Source: Actinomycetes bacterium (GTDB lineage: Bacteria; Actinomycetota; Acidimicrobiia; Acidimicrobiales; Acidimicrobiaceae). Taken from it: a DNA stretch of 64,000 nt. The number at the start of each line of letters is the position of its first letter. Positions within the stretch are counted from its first letter, which is position 1. Both the position numbers and the translations under genes were made by a program. Under the pieces are notes generated by a model. The model was not told the origin of the DNA. It ran no database searches and worked only from the letters and a program-made list of their open reading frames with translations. The stretch lies in NCBI GenBank assembly GCA_021826315.1, contig JAKAZZ010000004.1:18440-82439 (forward strand). The letters run 5' to 3'. Positions 24,863 to 33,760 of this stretch are shown in pieces.

Positions 24863-27800
24863 CTATGCGATAGCAATACCATCGCCTCCGAAGTTCTTTA
24901 CTTGATACATAAGGTGATCCGCGATACGAAGGAGGGCGTCAGGCTCATCTTGGCCTGGATAGGAGATCGAAACTCCAACCGATGCAGAGACCAATACCCT
25001 TTCATGCGTTGAAGTTACGATTGGAACCTTGATCGACTTCAAGATTCGATCCACAACGCGCCTTGCATCTTCGCTATCAGCGATGTCACCGAGGATGCAG
25101 ACGAACTCATCACCCCCAATTCTTGCCACAGTATCAACTTCGCGGAGGCAATTTTCGATTCTCCTCGCCACCGCTATTAATATCTCATCTCCAATAACAT
25201 GGCCGAAGGTGTCGTTTACTGGTTTGAAGTCATCTAAGTCAAAGAATGCAAGTGCAGTGAACTTTCCGGACCGCTTATTTCGATTCAATTGATCCTGCGT
25301 CTTTGCCATCAATAGGGTACGATTCGGCAAGTTAGTAAGAGGATCGTGGTGAGCCATGAAGTCGAGTTTCTGCTGGGTCTCCATGATCTCTGTAATGTCG
25401 GTATACATTATGACGTATAGGTCGATCGATCCACCTCGACCCGCTAGGGCAGAAATGCTAGCGATCGCAGCGAACTCACTACCATCCTTGCGTGGAACCC
25501 TTATGGGACCCGACCAATCCTTGCCAAGAGTAATACGCTGAAAAACCTCTCCATCTTCGAGGATCGAGGCGTACTTGCATGTGACTGATGGACCGGCATC
25601 ACCCAATAAATCCGCATACTCAAATCCAGTCATGCGGGTAAATGCTGGGTTTATATCGATAATCTTTCGATCAGAGTCGAGGACGATAATTGCTTCGGAG
25701 CTAATCTTGAAGACCGTTGAACCCTGGCGTAGCTGCTTGTCAGACTCAATCTTGGTCGTAAGATCAGTACCCACCGTGACAAAGAAGTTAGCAGTACCAA
25801 GGTCATCGTAGATTGCTCGATTTTGCCATTCAATAATTCGACGTTCGCCATCGCGTCTGGTCCAAGCCGCATGCGAGTGACTAATAACTTGCCCTTCGAG
25901 CGCGCTCTCGAACCATTCAATCGCCCCTTTGCGTCCTTCGTCAGAGAAGAAATTCAATGTGGTGAGCGGAACGCTCTGCAACTCCTGCAGAGACTTTCCA
26001 GTGAAATCCTCCACAGTATCGTTACAGTAGACTACCCTTCCACTTCGATCAAGGACGATAATCATCTGAGGAACAACATCTAAAATCTGTGAGGCGAACT
26101 CAAGGTCGGTTTCAATCTGGTGCAACGCCTTGCTCTTTGACGTGACGTCGATGCCGTAGGTTACAACAGCTAGATCTGAGTCCTCATTATCTTCAGCAAT
26201 TCTCTTGTAGTGCATCTCCATGAGTCGACGACTACCGTCCCGATGGTGGTGCCAAATCTCATAAACCCCACCGATTCCATTCCTAAGCGTATCGACGAAG
26301 GCACCAACCACCATCTTGTGGTCTTCGGGTGCTACCCACTTTCTCCACACCTCTGTCTGATAAATGACGTCAATACTCGAATAGCCAGTCAACTCTTCAG
26401 CTTGTCGATTAAAACGAACGATTCTTCCGTTGGAGTCGAGAACCATAATCGCTGCGGAGACCGAATTGAGAACTGCACGGTTGAGCTTTCGTTCGCGCCA
26501 CAGCGCAGCATTATAAACATCTTCATCAGGTCGGACTAGGAGGAGATAGCCAAGGGTTAGACTTTCTGGATCAAGCGGGGCTATAAAGATTCGAAATGCC
26601 CGGCCAACTCCCGTATCGTCGTAGACAACAACGATCGTGTCGTTGGTTTTGCCATACTCGCTTTCAAGAATTGCCCTAAGTTGGCTTCCGCCTTTTAGTC
26701 TGCCTAAATCTCTGAATTTAATGGTGACGTCCGATGAGACATCAAGGCCGAGGCGTCGCCTGGTCTGTTGATCCAATCCAGAGATGACACCGCTAATTCT
26801 GTCATAACGAAAGAAGATCGAGTCAGCTCGAGAAGTGATCGAATCCAACATTCTTCTCTCGGCCTCGAACCTATCTGGGCGCTGATAAGCAACAACAGCA
26901 CGCGAGATGAACTCGGCCGTGGCGTCGAGAAGTATCCGATGGAATTCGGTCGGATCCTGCTCTTGATAGCCAGAGATGGAAAATGTTCCGATGACTTCGC
27001 CGCCAACGGCTCTGATGGGCGCAGACCAACAGGTAGCAAGTCCTAAGTTATGGGCAATGTTGAGTGCATCTTTCCATCGCGGATCGTATGCGATCGAAGA
27101 AACTAGGGTACTCACATTGTGCTTAACCGCAAACGAACAAGAGCCATAGGTGTCGCCCACCGGCACATCAGTGAGAAGAAACCATCGTTCGCGATCGAGA
27201 GAAGGGCAAGCCGCCACCGAAATGGTGCCGATTTCGCCTTTCAGCATCACTGCGGCGATCGAATTGGGTACGATTGCTTCAACTCGTTTACAGACCACGT
27301 CATAAAAGTCGCCAATAGCACCATTTGAGTAAAAGGCATTGAAGCCATCGAAGAGAAGATCCACGATGTCGCGAGCTTGAAAGGTGCCTATGCCGCCGTG
27401 GCCAACAACCCTTGAGTCCCAGTCGCTCAAGTCCTGACGCCTATTAGCTGCACTCGAGGTAGCTCCCCTAGAAATGCGGTCAGAAAAGACCGAGATCAAT
27501 TCAGCTTCAAGCGCTACGAATGCGTAAGCCCCATGGGACGCCTCACGTTCGTTGGTAAACTTTTCAATAATCGATCGACACTTGTCATCGAGGAGGCTTC
27601 CTAGGCCGTTTGTAACCTCTCGAATAATTTCACTCGTAGAGATATTGGAGACGTAGGACCCAAGAGCTCCGATCCGTCGCGACCAGCGCCGCAAAAAGGC
27701 GATTGCGCCTAGCGGCGTCGATACATTATTTGAGATTGGATAAGGCTGGTACGAATTAACCCACTCGATGACAGCATCAAACGTAATTGGTGCTGAAATA

Positions 27801-29524
27801 CCGTATCCCTGACCAAAGTCGGCACCGACTAGGGAGACCGCTTCAATCAATGCGTCGCGCTCCAACCCCTCTACAACTACCTTCATCCCTAGATCGTGGG
27901 CAAGGTCAGTCAAGTGAGCAACGACGTCTATCGAACTGACCGGATCTGTCGCGCTCCTAATGAGGCCTTGATCGATCTTCACTTCGAAGAATCCAAAACT
28001 TTCAAGGCGGAGTAGAGAAGAATAACCGGCTCCTAGGTCGTCTTGCGCTAAGTGGACCCTCATCTCTGCGAAGCTCGTGAGATTGGAGGCCGTTGCCGTA
28101 CTTACCGAGTAAAGGTCCTCCTCTTCAGTAAGTTCAAGGGTTACAACTCCAGGAGAGAGGTCAAAGTCACGCAGTGCTGCCTTGACAACTTCAACGTACC
28201 GAGGATCACGAAGGCCCTGCGATGGAAGGTTGATATTGATCCCGCAGTATATCCCCCTTGCCCTCCATTGACAGATAGACGTAAACCCCTGTCGCACCCC
28301 TTCTTTAAATAGATAGAAGAGATCTTCGGAGCCAAGTGCTGGAAAGAATTCCGCCGGCGAGATTAGGCGACCATCATCGTCACGTAGGCGCGCTAGCGCC
28401 TCTACCTTTGTGAACTCACCCGTAACCAGGTTAATAATCGGTTGGTAGACCATCTCAAGGGCTCCACCATAGAGGCGAGTCCTAATCGCGCTCCTCTCAG
28501 AGAGACTTATAGCTCTACCGCCATCGAGGCGAGGAAGCGACGATGATACAACGTGTGCTATGTGTTCTAAGGCGCGACGCCGCCTTGAAATAGTAAAAAA
28601 ACCTGGCGTAGATGCGTATACAGTTAGAACCGCAACCGTCTCGCCGTGGATGTTAGCAATCGGAAGAGCTGCAATAGATCGAATACCAATGCCTCGAAGA
28701 AAGCGGCTCCACGGCCGCATCCCGACATCCATCTCTATCGAATCACATATCTCTACCCGTCCGCTGCGCCAAGCACGAGAAGCCACATGATCGCCGCTAG
28801 CCGATGATCGCGCTATTGATACCTTTGGCAACTCTCCATTTTCCACATAATTGAGAAACTTTTTATCGTGATCGCCTGAAGAGTATTGATATTGAAAGAG
28901 GCCACCCTTATCGGGGCGAGAAAAGTCTGCATTTACGACGCCGTAGAGCTTACAGACGACATTTACAAGCGTTCGAACGAGATCTACTGAAGTGGTGGTA
29001 TTCGCCACCGCGGAGTCAATCTCTTGGTTGAGCTGGTCTATCTGTTCATCTAGCTCTTCTTCGGACTCTAGGACAGCTTGAGTTATTGCATCGAGGCGCT
29101 GAAGTGCACACTCGAGATACCTTGTCACTACCTCCCGGGGAAGCTTTGACGAGTCAATTCTTTCAGTCAGTATCGCTGCGAACTTTCTATTCGTCTTCAA
29201 CATCCATATCGGCCGTATTCCCACCCGCGCGTGAACGCGACCTAGTTGCGCTAAAACGTCAATCGTCTCTCCGAGTGAGAGCGTCGGAGTCAATAGCTGG
29301 GTCGCAAACCGACGATGAAAGATGCGCAATGTTGTAACGTCACTTGCAAGAATGAGTGCGAAGTACGAGGAGGCCTCATCTTCAATTGCGAAGGTGCCGT
29401 AGAAGTATTCGAGGTAGTCGTCGACAGCGGCAGTGATCAGTTCCTCGGGAACCTCCCTGGACCGTTCGTCCCACTCCGATAGAGTTACGTAAGCACTCAA
29501 AATCAACCTCGAAGAGCTAACCAA
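24863..29524 (-). CDS. Giant c-di-GMP turnover protein: globin-like / GAF / EAL / GAF / PAS / GGDEF
   Basis: 1553 residues, no membrane segment. Order: globin-like sensor helices (about 25-160; GRVHARVGI with a candidate haem-ligating His98), GAF (175-335), EAL phosphodiesterase domain (345-590), unassigned helices (600-700), GAF (730-880), degenerate PAS (890-1000), three PAS (1010-1130, 1140-1260, 1265-1385) and a C-terminal GGDEF cyclase (1386-1553). EAL has its key residues (EALAR 375-379, ELTE 464-467, DDLGAGYSS, KID, EGLE). GGDEF is intact (GGDEF 1470-1474) with a RxxD inhibitory site (REVD 1461-1464). It may make or break c-di-GMP depending on signals. EAL before GGDEF is the reverse of the common order. 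Monocistronic; inserted between dapF and miaA. Confidence 0.9.
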   Translation of the reverse strand: MVSSSRLILSAYVTLSEWDERSREVPEELITAAVDDYLEYFYGTFAIEDEASSYFALILASDVTTLRIFHRRFATQLLTPTLSLGETIDVLAQLGRVHARVGIRPIWMLKTNRKFAAILTERIDSSKLPREVVTRYLECALQRLDAITQAVLESEEELDEQIDQLNQEIDSAVANTTTSVDLVRTLVNVVCKLYGVVNADFSRPDKGGLFQYQYSSGDHDKKFLNYVENGELPKVSIARSSASGDHVASRAWRSGRVEICDSIEMDVGMRPWSRFLRGIGIRSIAALPIANIHGETVAVLTVYASTPGFFTISRRRRALEHIAHVVSSSLPRLDGGRAISLSERSAIRTRLYGGALEMVYQPIINLVTGEFTKVEALARLRDDDGRLISPAEFFPALGSEDLFYLFKEGVRQGFTSICQWRARGIYCGININLPSQGLRDPRYVEVVKAALRDFDLSPGVVTLELTEEEDLYSVSTATASNLTSFAEMRVHLAQDDLGAGYSSLLRLESFGFFEVKIDQGLIRSATDPVSSIDVVAHLTDLAHDLGMKVVVEGLERDALIEAVSLVGADFGQGYGISAPITFDAVIEWVNSYQPYPISNNVSTPLGAIAFLRRWSRRIGALGSYVSNISTSEIIREVTNGLGSLLDDKCRSIIEKFTNEREASHGAYAFVALEAELISVFSDRISRGATSSAANRRQDLSDWDSRVVGHGGIGTFQARDIVDLLFDGFNAFYSNGAIGDFYDVVCKRVEAIVPNSIAAVMLKGEIGTISVAACPSLDRERWFLLTDVPVGDTYGSCSFAVKHNVSTLVSSIAYDPRWKDALNIAHNLGLATCWSAPIRAVGGEVIGTFSISGYQEQDPTEFHRILLDATAEFISRAVVAYQRPDRFEAERRMLDSITSRADSIFFRYDRISGVISGLDQQTRRRLGLDVSSDVTIKFRDLGRLKGGSQLRAILESEYGKTNDTIVVVYDDTGVGRAFRIFIAPLDPESLTLGYLLLVRPDEDVYNAALWRERKLNRAVLNSVSAAIMVLDSNGRIVRFNRQAEELTGYSSIDVIYQTEVWRKWVAPEDHKMVVGAFVDTLRNGIGGVYEIWHHHRDGSRRLMEMHYKRIAEDNEDSDLAVVTYGIDVTSKSKALHQIETDLEFASQILDVVPQMIIVLDRSGRVVYCNDTVEDFTGKSLQELQSVPLTTLNFFSDEGRKGAIEWFESALEGQVISHSHAAWTRRDGERRIIEWQNRAIYDDLGTANFFVTVGTDLTTKIESDKQLRQGSTVFKISSEAIIVLDSDRKIIDINPAFTRMTGFEYADLLGDAGPSVTCKYASILEDGEVFQRITLGKDWSGPIRVPRKDGSEFAAIASISALAGRGGSIDLYVIMYTDITEIMETQQKLDFMAHHDPLTNLPNRTLLMAKTQDQLNRNKRSGKFTALAFFDLDDFKPVNDTFGHVIGDEILIAVARRIENCLREVDTVARIGGDEFVCILGDIADSEDARRVVDRILKSIKVPIVTSTHERVLVSASVGVSISYPGQDEPDALLRIADHLMYQVKNFGGDGIAIA

Positions 29525-29839
29525 CTACGTGAATACCGACAAAAACACTATCGACGGTGAAATCTCCGTTATTGAGAGATCGAACTTGCCTAAACCAATC
29601 AGCTCGTTTGAAGAATCCAACCTTTAAGAAATGGTTATCGGCAATTGCAAGGCTACCTGTAAACCATAAATGACTTGATGAAAATCTCAAGTGCGATCTA
29701 CAACTAACTGCGCACCGAAAGGAATCCCAATAACCCACTGTTCTACTTACTCGTCGAGAGCTGACCTAATCGTAACACTACATTTGAATTTGCTCTCGTA
29801 ATTACCTGTCAGATAGCGGTAGATCTCCGACATTCAGCC
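29525..29839. other. Intergenic region between the c-di-GMP gene and miaA
   Basis: About 315 bases holding the end of miaA transcription and the promoter of the c-di-GMP gene. A 73-codon minus-strand frame overlaps the c-di-GMP start but has odd composition (Phe, Trp, Ser, Arg rich) and no ribosome site; I treat it as noise. No hairpin terminator stands out. Confidence 0.4.
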
Positions 29840-30739
29840 TCAAGACACCTTCGATTTCAAATAAACCAAAGCATCGTCTACGCCATTAAACCACTTCACC
29901 CTTGGATCGCGACGAAACCACGCCATCTGTCTCTTGGCGTACTTTTTAGACCTAGCGACTACCGACTCTTTGGCATCTTCTAGGGATATCTTTCCCGAAA
30001 TAAAGTCGAAGATCTCGCTGTATCCGATGGCTTTTGCCGCCGTTGCAGATAGGGCGAAGTTATCCAAAAGGTATCTGCACTCTTCAATCCAACCTTTTTC
30101 AAAGAGGACGTTATTTCTCGACCGTATCCGCTCTTCAAGCAGGTCACGCCCGGGGAAGAGTCCTACGATCTCCCCACTATCAATCGGATATGCGTCCACC
30201 CCAGGTCCAAAAGAACTGAAGGGACGACCCGTCAATTCGATCACCTCCAAAGCTCGAACGATCCGCCGGAAATTCTGTGGCTCAATCTTTACAACAGCTG
30301 CTGGATCGAGCTCAGTAAGGCGCAGATAGCCCCAATCTAGGCCATTTAGCTCGAGCAAGGTAGTTAGCTCCGCCCGTTTGACAGGATCTGTCGGAGGAGG
30401 CGACAGATGGTCAAAGACAGAGGTGTGATAGAGGCCAGACCCTCCCACAAATATCACCGGCGAGGACGTCGGAATCGTCTCCTCGATCCCAGCGACCATG
30501 GTCACAAATTGAGCAATCGAAAACTCTTCACAAGGGTCGACTACGTCGATCATATGACAAGTCAAATCGCCTAGTTCTTCGGCTGTCGGCTTTGCGGTCC
30601 CGATATCCATATGACGGTATATCGCCATTGAATCGCACGATAAAATGCTCGATACACCCAACAATTCGGCCAAGGAGATTGACAGCGCCGTCTTTCCAGA
30701 TGCGGTCGGCCCAACGATGCTAATACGACGTCTATTCAC
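29840..30739 (-). CDS. miaA: tRNA dimethylallyltransferase MiaA
   Basis: 299 residues; transfers dimethylallyl to N6 of A37 in tRNAs reading UNN codons, the substrate MiaB then thiolates. The P-loop GPTASGKTA (about 8-16), SCDSMAIYRHMDIGTAKP and FVGGSGLYHTS are diagnostic, and the C-terminal YAKRQMAWFRRDPRVKWF is the tRNA-binding end. Normally between miaB and dapF; here it is separated from both by inserted genes. Starts divergent from the aldehyde dehydrogenase gene. Confidence 0.96.
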   Translation of the reverse strand: MNRRRISIVGPTASGKTALSISLAELLGVSSILSCDSMAIYRHMDIGTAKPTAEELGDLTCHMIDVVDPCEEFSIAQFVTMVAGIEETIPTSSPVIFVGGSGLYHTSVFDHLSPPPTDPVKRAELTTLLELNGLDWGYLRLTELDPAAVVKIEPQNFRRIVRALEVIELTGRPFSSFGPGVDAYPIDSGEIVGLFPGRDLLEERIRSRNNVLFEKGWIEECRYLLDNFALSATAAKAIGYSEIFDFISGKISLEDAKESVVARSKKYAKRQMAWFRRDPRVKWFNGVDDALVYLKSKVS

Positions 30740-30790
30740 CCTTTAGCCCTCTGACCTATGAAAATACAATGAATCGACCATGCAAATACC

Positions 30791-30802
30791 CCACTTATGT
30801 GG
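30791..30802. promoter_or_regulatory. Palindrome upstream of aldehyde dehydrogenase gene
   Basis: CCACTTATGTGG, a 12-bp sequence with CCAC/GTGG arms, 13 bases from a second, larger palindrome. Together they look like a tandem operator in the divergent miaA/aldehyde dehydrogenase interval. Confidence 0.4.
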
Positions 30803-30815
30803 TTTGTGAACAAAA

Positions 30816-30831
30816 ACTTGTATTTACAAGT
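30816..30831. promoter_or_regulatory. Perfect 7-bp-arm palindrome, likely operator of the aldehyde dehydrogenase
   Basis: ACTTGTA-TT-TACAAGT, perfectly symmetric, ending 56 bases before the dehydrogenase start. Size and symmetry suit a TetR- or GntR-type dimer; no such regulator is in the window. Confidence 0.55.
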
Positions 30832-30887
30832 GTGCTTTTTTCAAGCGATGAGGCCTAATAAATTCACATACCATAAACAATGTAAGT

Positions 30888-32438
30888 GTGACAAATCAAG
30901 TTAAGTTTATAAAACCAGGAACTACATGGAACGAAGTGTACGCGCGGGCGATGGCCCTTGCTCCAGGAGCATTCGAGCAAGATCGAATAAATAACCTTTG
31001 GGGCGGAGAGTGGCAGCGTGTCGGAACCCCTCATAATGCCATTTCGTCTATCGATGGTTCATCGATAATAGGACCTTCAATGCTCGACGCCGAAGAGGCT
31101 CACGTGGCCCTTATGGCATGCGTAAAGGAACATGAGGTCTGGTCGAAGGTCGATCTACAAGAGCGCAAAGAACGCGTCGCTAGGGCAATCGCCAAGCTTC
31201 GTGCCAACGAAGAGGTCTTGGCGCTTCTTCTTGTATGGGAGATAGGAAAGCCATTCCGCCAAGCCATGACCTCCGTCGATCGAACTATTGGCGGCGTTGA
31301 GTGGTACCTCGAAAATATCGATCGGATGATGGAAGGGCGTAAGCCACTAAGTGGTCCAGTGAGCAATATCGCCTCCTGGAACTACCCGCTAAGCGTTTTA
31401 GCCCACGCCATGTTCGTGCAGATGCTCGCCGGCAACGCCGTAATTGCAAAGTCACCTACCGATGGTGGAGTCGCAGCCCTTACACTTGCGATGGCATTTG
31501 CCCGTGAAGAAGGTCTTCCCGTAACTGTAGTATCGGGATCTGGTGGAAGGTTGAGCCCAGTCCTAGTTCGCTCCCCAGAAATCGGCTGCTTGGCGTTCGT
31601 TGGTGGGAAAGATACTGGCGGTCAGATCGCCTCTGAACTCGTCCGGGTTGAAAAACGCCACATGCTCGAACAAGAGGGGCTAAATGCTTGGGGTATCTGG
31701 GACTTCTCACAGTGGAACGTCCTCTCAGGCCACATCAAGAAGGGCTACGAGTACGGAAAGCAGCGCTGTACCGCGTATCCTCGCTTTGTTGTACAAAGGT
31801 CGCTCTTCGATCAATTCTTAGAGACCTACATTCCAGTTGTTGACTCCCTGAAGGTGGGTAACCCCCTCGCAGTGGCGAACGCTGACGATCCCCTTCCCGA
31901 CGTTGACTTCGGTCCGGTCATCAACGCAGCCAAAGCACGAGAGCTAAACCTCAAAGTAGAAGAGGCGATGGCCAAGGGTGGAATTCCTCTATTTAGAGGC
32001 GAGCTAACCGACGACAACTTCGTCCCTGGACAAAATCGTGACGCCTACTTTGCACCGGTGTCGATCTTGAACCCACCAAGTTCAAGTGCGCTCTATCACA
32101 GCGAACCATTCGGACCAGTTGATACCGTAGTAATCGTCGATACGCCAGCCGAAATGCTAAGTGCGATGAACGTATCTAACGGAGCTCTAGTCTCTTCGAT
32201 CGCATGCGATAACGTTGAGCTTGCCAAGCGCCTAGCAGAAGAAGTCCACGCCTACAAGGTTGGCATCAACGCTCCTAGGTCGCGCGGGGATCGCGATGAA
32301 CCATTTGGTGGCAAGGGCGCATCATGGAAGGGTGCATTCGTTGGAGGTCAGTACCTGGTACAAGCTGTAACTGAAGGTCCCGCGGGCGAAAGACTTTACG
32401 GTAACTTCCCCGACTATCAGCTATATCCACCGGCGTAA
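30888..32438 (+). CDS. Aldehyde dehydrogenase family protein
   Basis: NAD(P)-dependent aldehyde oxidation, 516 residues, full family length. Seen: NIASWNYPLSVLAH (Asn164), the Glu loop MLEQEGLNAWGIWD (Glu261, where E-L-G-G is usual), and the catalytic Cys294 in YGKQRCTAYPRF, plus PFGG near the C-terminus. The Glu loop and QRCTA differ from ordinary betaine/retinal ALDH, and recall a minor ALDH branch of actinobacteria; substrate unknown. The start is a GTG at 30888 without a clear ribosome site. Palindromic operators lie upstream, and a strong terminator ends it, so it is monocistronic. Confidence 0.88.
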   Translation: MTNQVKFIKPGTTWNEVYARAMALAPGAFEQDRINNLWGGEWQRVGTPHNAISSIDGSSIIGPSMLDAEEAHVALMACVKEHEVWSKVDLQERKERVARAIAKLRANEEVLALLLVWEIGKPFRQAMTSVDRTIGGVEWYLENIDRMMEGRKPLSGPVSNIASWNYPLSVLAHAMFVQMLAGNAVIAKSPTDGGVAALTLAMAFAREEGLPVTVVSGSGGRLSPVLVRSPEIGCLAFVGGKDTGGQIASELVRVEKRHMLEQEGLNAWGIWDFSQWNVLSGHIKKGYEYGKQRCTAYPRFVVQRSLFDQFLETYIPVVDSLKVGNPLAVANADDPLPDVDFGPVINAAKARELNLKVEEAMAKGGIPLFRGELTDDNFVPGQNRDAYFAPVSILNPPSSSALYHSEPFGPVDTVVIVDTPAEMLSAMNVSNGALVSSIACDNVELAKRLAEEVHAYKVGINAPRSRGDRDEPFGGKGASWKGAFVGGQYLVQAVTEGPAGERLYGNFPDYQLYPPA

Positions 32439-32508
32439 CTGCCGCTCCTCGGCAAATCCGATCATATGTGATCGATTATCCGAGGTACGCAAAACAGCAA
32501 ATACAAAG

Positions 32509-32548
32509 AATTGCTCCCCTTCAGTCGCGGTACTGAAGGGGAGCAATT
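32509..32548 (+). terminator. Intrinsic terminator of the aldehyde dehydrogenase gene
   Basis: Perfect 17-bp stem (AATTGCTCCCCTTCAGT and its complement) with loop CGCGGT, followed by TTGTTTC, 70 bases after the stop codon. Confidence 0.9.
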
Positions 32549-33117
32549 TGTTTCGGAGAAATGAGCAACTCTCGACCAAATGGCTTTCGAATAACGAATC
32601 ACCAAAACCTCTGGGCAAAGCGAGGCTCCTACCCCGCAATGCACTGCTGGCACTGAGTTGATGCAGGCGAAAGGAATTGCTAGATATCAACATCAGAATG
32701 CAAAACACCTTTTCAGGCCCGGATTTCCATAGCTCATATACTTTACGGCGCTAATTTACCTACCGCCCAAAGGCCCGCGCATTCGTATGTGACGATCACC
32801 AATACTTACCCCTTGCATAAATAAGACCACCGGGTGATCCCCTTTGCCGAAATATCTCTTGGCTAATGATCTAGGAATCGAATCCAAGCCAACAGGCGAG
32901 CGCATAACCACGACGTTTCAAACACTTGGGGCTGGAAAATTTACCCTCGGAATATCTGCTACAAATCCAACTTACCCAAAGGTACACTGTTCGATTTCAC
33001 CTAACTCAACCACTCTTTAGTCATGCCAACCAAAGGCACATCCTCGAATGACCAATAAACGTCCGAAAACTATACAAACATCATGAATATCATCGAGTTG
33101 GAGAGAAGAGGAACCAA
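32549..33117. other. Non-coding interval before the FMN-binding protein
   Basis: About 570 bases with no frame that looks real on either strand; the longest minus-strand frames cross the terminator and lack a ribosome site. No tRNA fold was found. It should contain the promoter of the downstream gene (ribosome site at about 33105) and may be the remains of a lost gene or carry a small RNA. Confidence 0.4.
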
Positions 33118-33756
33118 TTGTCGCCCGAAATTGAGACATCTAAACCGTACCGCCTAAGAAGAAACCGCGAAACCGGAGTATACGATCAAGAGAGAATTTA
33201 TGAATTCCTAGACAGCGGTGCTATAGGTACTCTCGGAGTCATAATCGACGACAAGCCAGTAATGATTCCAACAATCTACGCGAGAGTCGAAGACAAAATC
33301 GTCATCCATGGATCAAAGGCATCCGCAATTCTGAGGGCGGCCATAGAAAACGGCTACGCATCCCTAACTACCTTCGTCTTAGATCGAATAATCCTTCCAG
33401 ACTCAATCTTTTATCACTCAGTCGACTATCGCTCTGTCTCAATCGCTGGCCGCTGCTACGAAGTAGAAGATGAGGACGAGAGAAGTCGCCTCTTCAGGGC
33501 ATTTAGTGATGCCATCCTTCCGAACCGATACGACTCGGTTCGCGAACCAAACGAACAAGAGCGACGTCAAACAATGGTGATTGTGATCAACATAGAAGAG
33601 GCCCTATATAAATTCAATGAAACAGAGAACGAAGTGATTGAGACCAATTCAGAGACTTCGACGTCCATTGTAAAGTTAGAACCACGAAACTACAGTCAAG
33701 AGGTGTTCAACAACGATCCGTTGGACCGTGACGTATTCGCAAAATTCTTGCGATAA
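33118..33756 (+). CDS. Pyridoxamine 5'-phosphate oxidase-fold FMN-binding protein
   Basis: 212 residues with the split-barrel fold of the flavin-nucleotide-binding/Pyridox_oxase_2 group: YEFLDSGAIGTLGVIIDDKPVMIPTIYARVEDKIVIHGSKAS is the N-terminal FMN-binding pattern, then SLTTFVLDRIILPDSIFYHSVDYRSVSIAGR. Such proteins act as F420- or FMN-dependent reductases or stress proteins; substrate unknown. The start is a TTG at 33118, with AGAGGA nine bases upstream. Convergent with miaB, the two stop codons being four bases apart. Confidence 0.82.
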   Translation: MSPEIETSKPYRLRRNRETGVYDQERIYEFLDSGAIGTLGVIIDDKPVMIPTIYARVEDKIVIHGSKASAILRAAIENGYASLTTFVLDRIILPDSIFYHSVDYRSVSIAGRCYEVEDEDERSRLFRAFSDAILPNRYDSVREPNEQERRQTMVIVINIEEALYKFNETENEVIETNSETSTSIVKLEPRNYSQEVFNNDPLDRDVFAKFLR

Positions 33757-33760
33757 GCCT

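Noticed and set aside
29517..29738. 73-codon frame upstream of the c-di-GMP gene
   Set aside because: Odd composition, no ribosome site, no recognisable homology.
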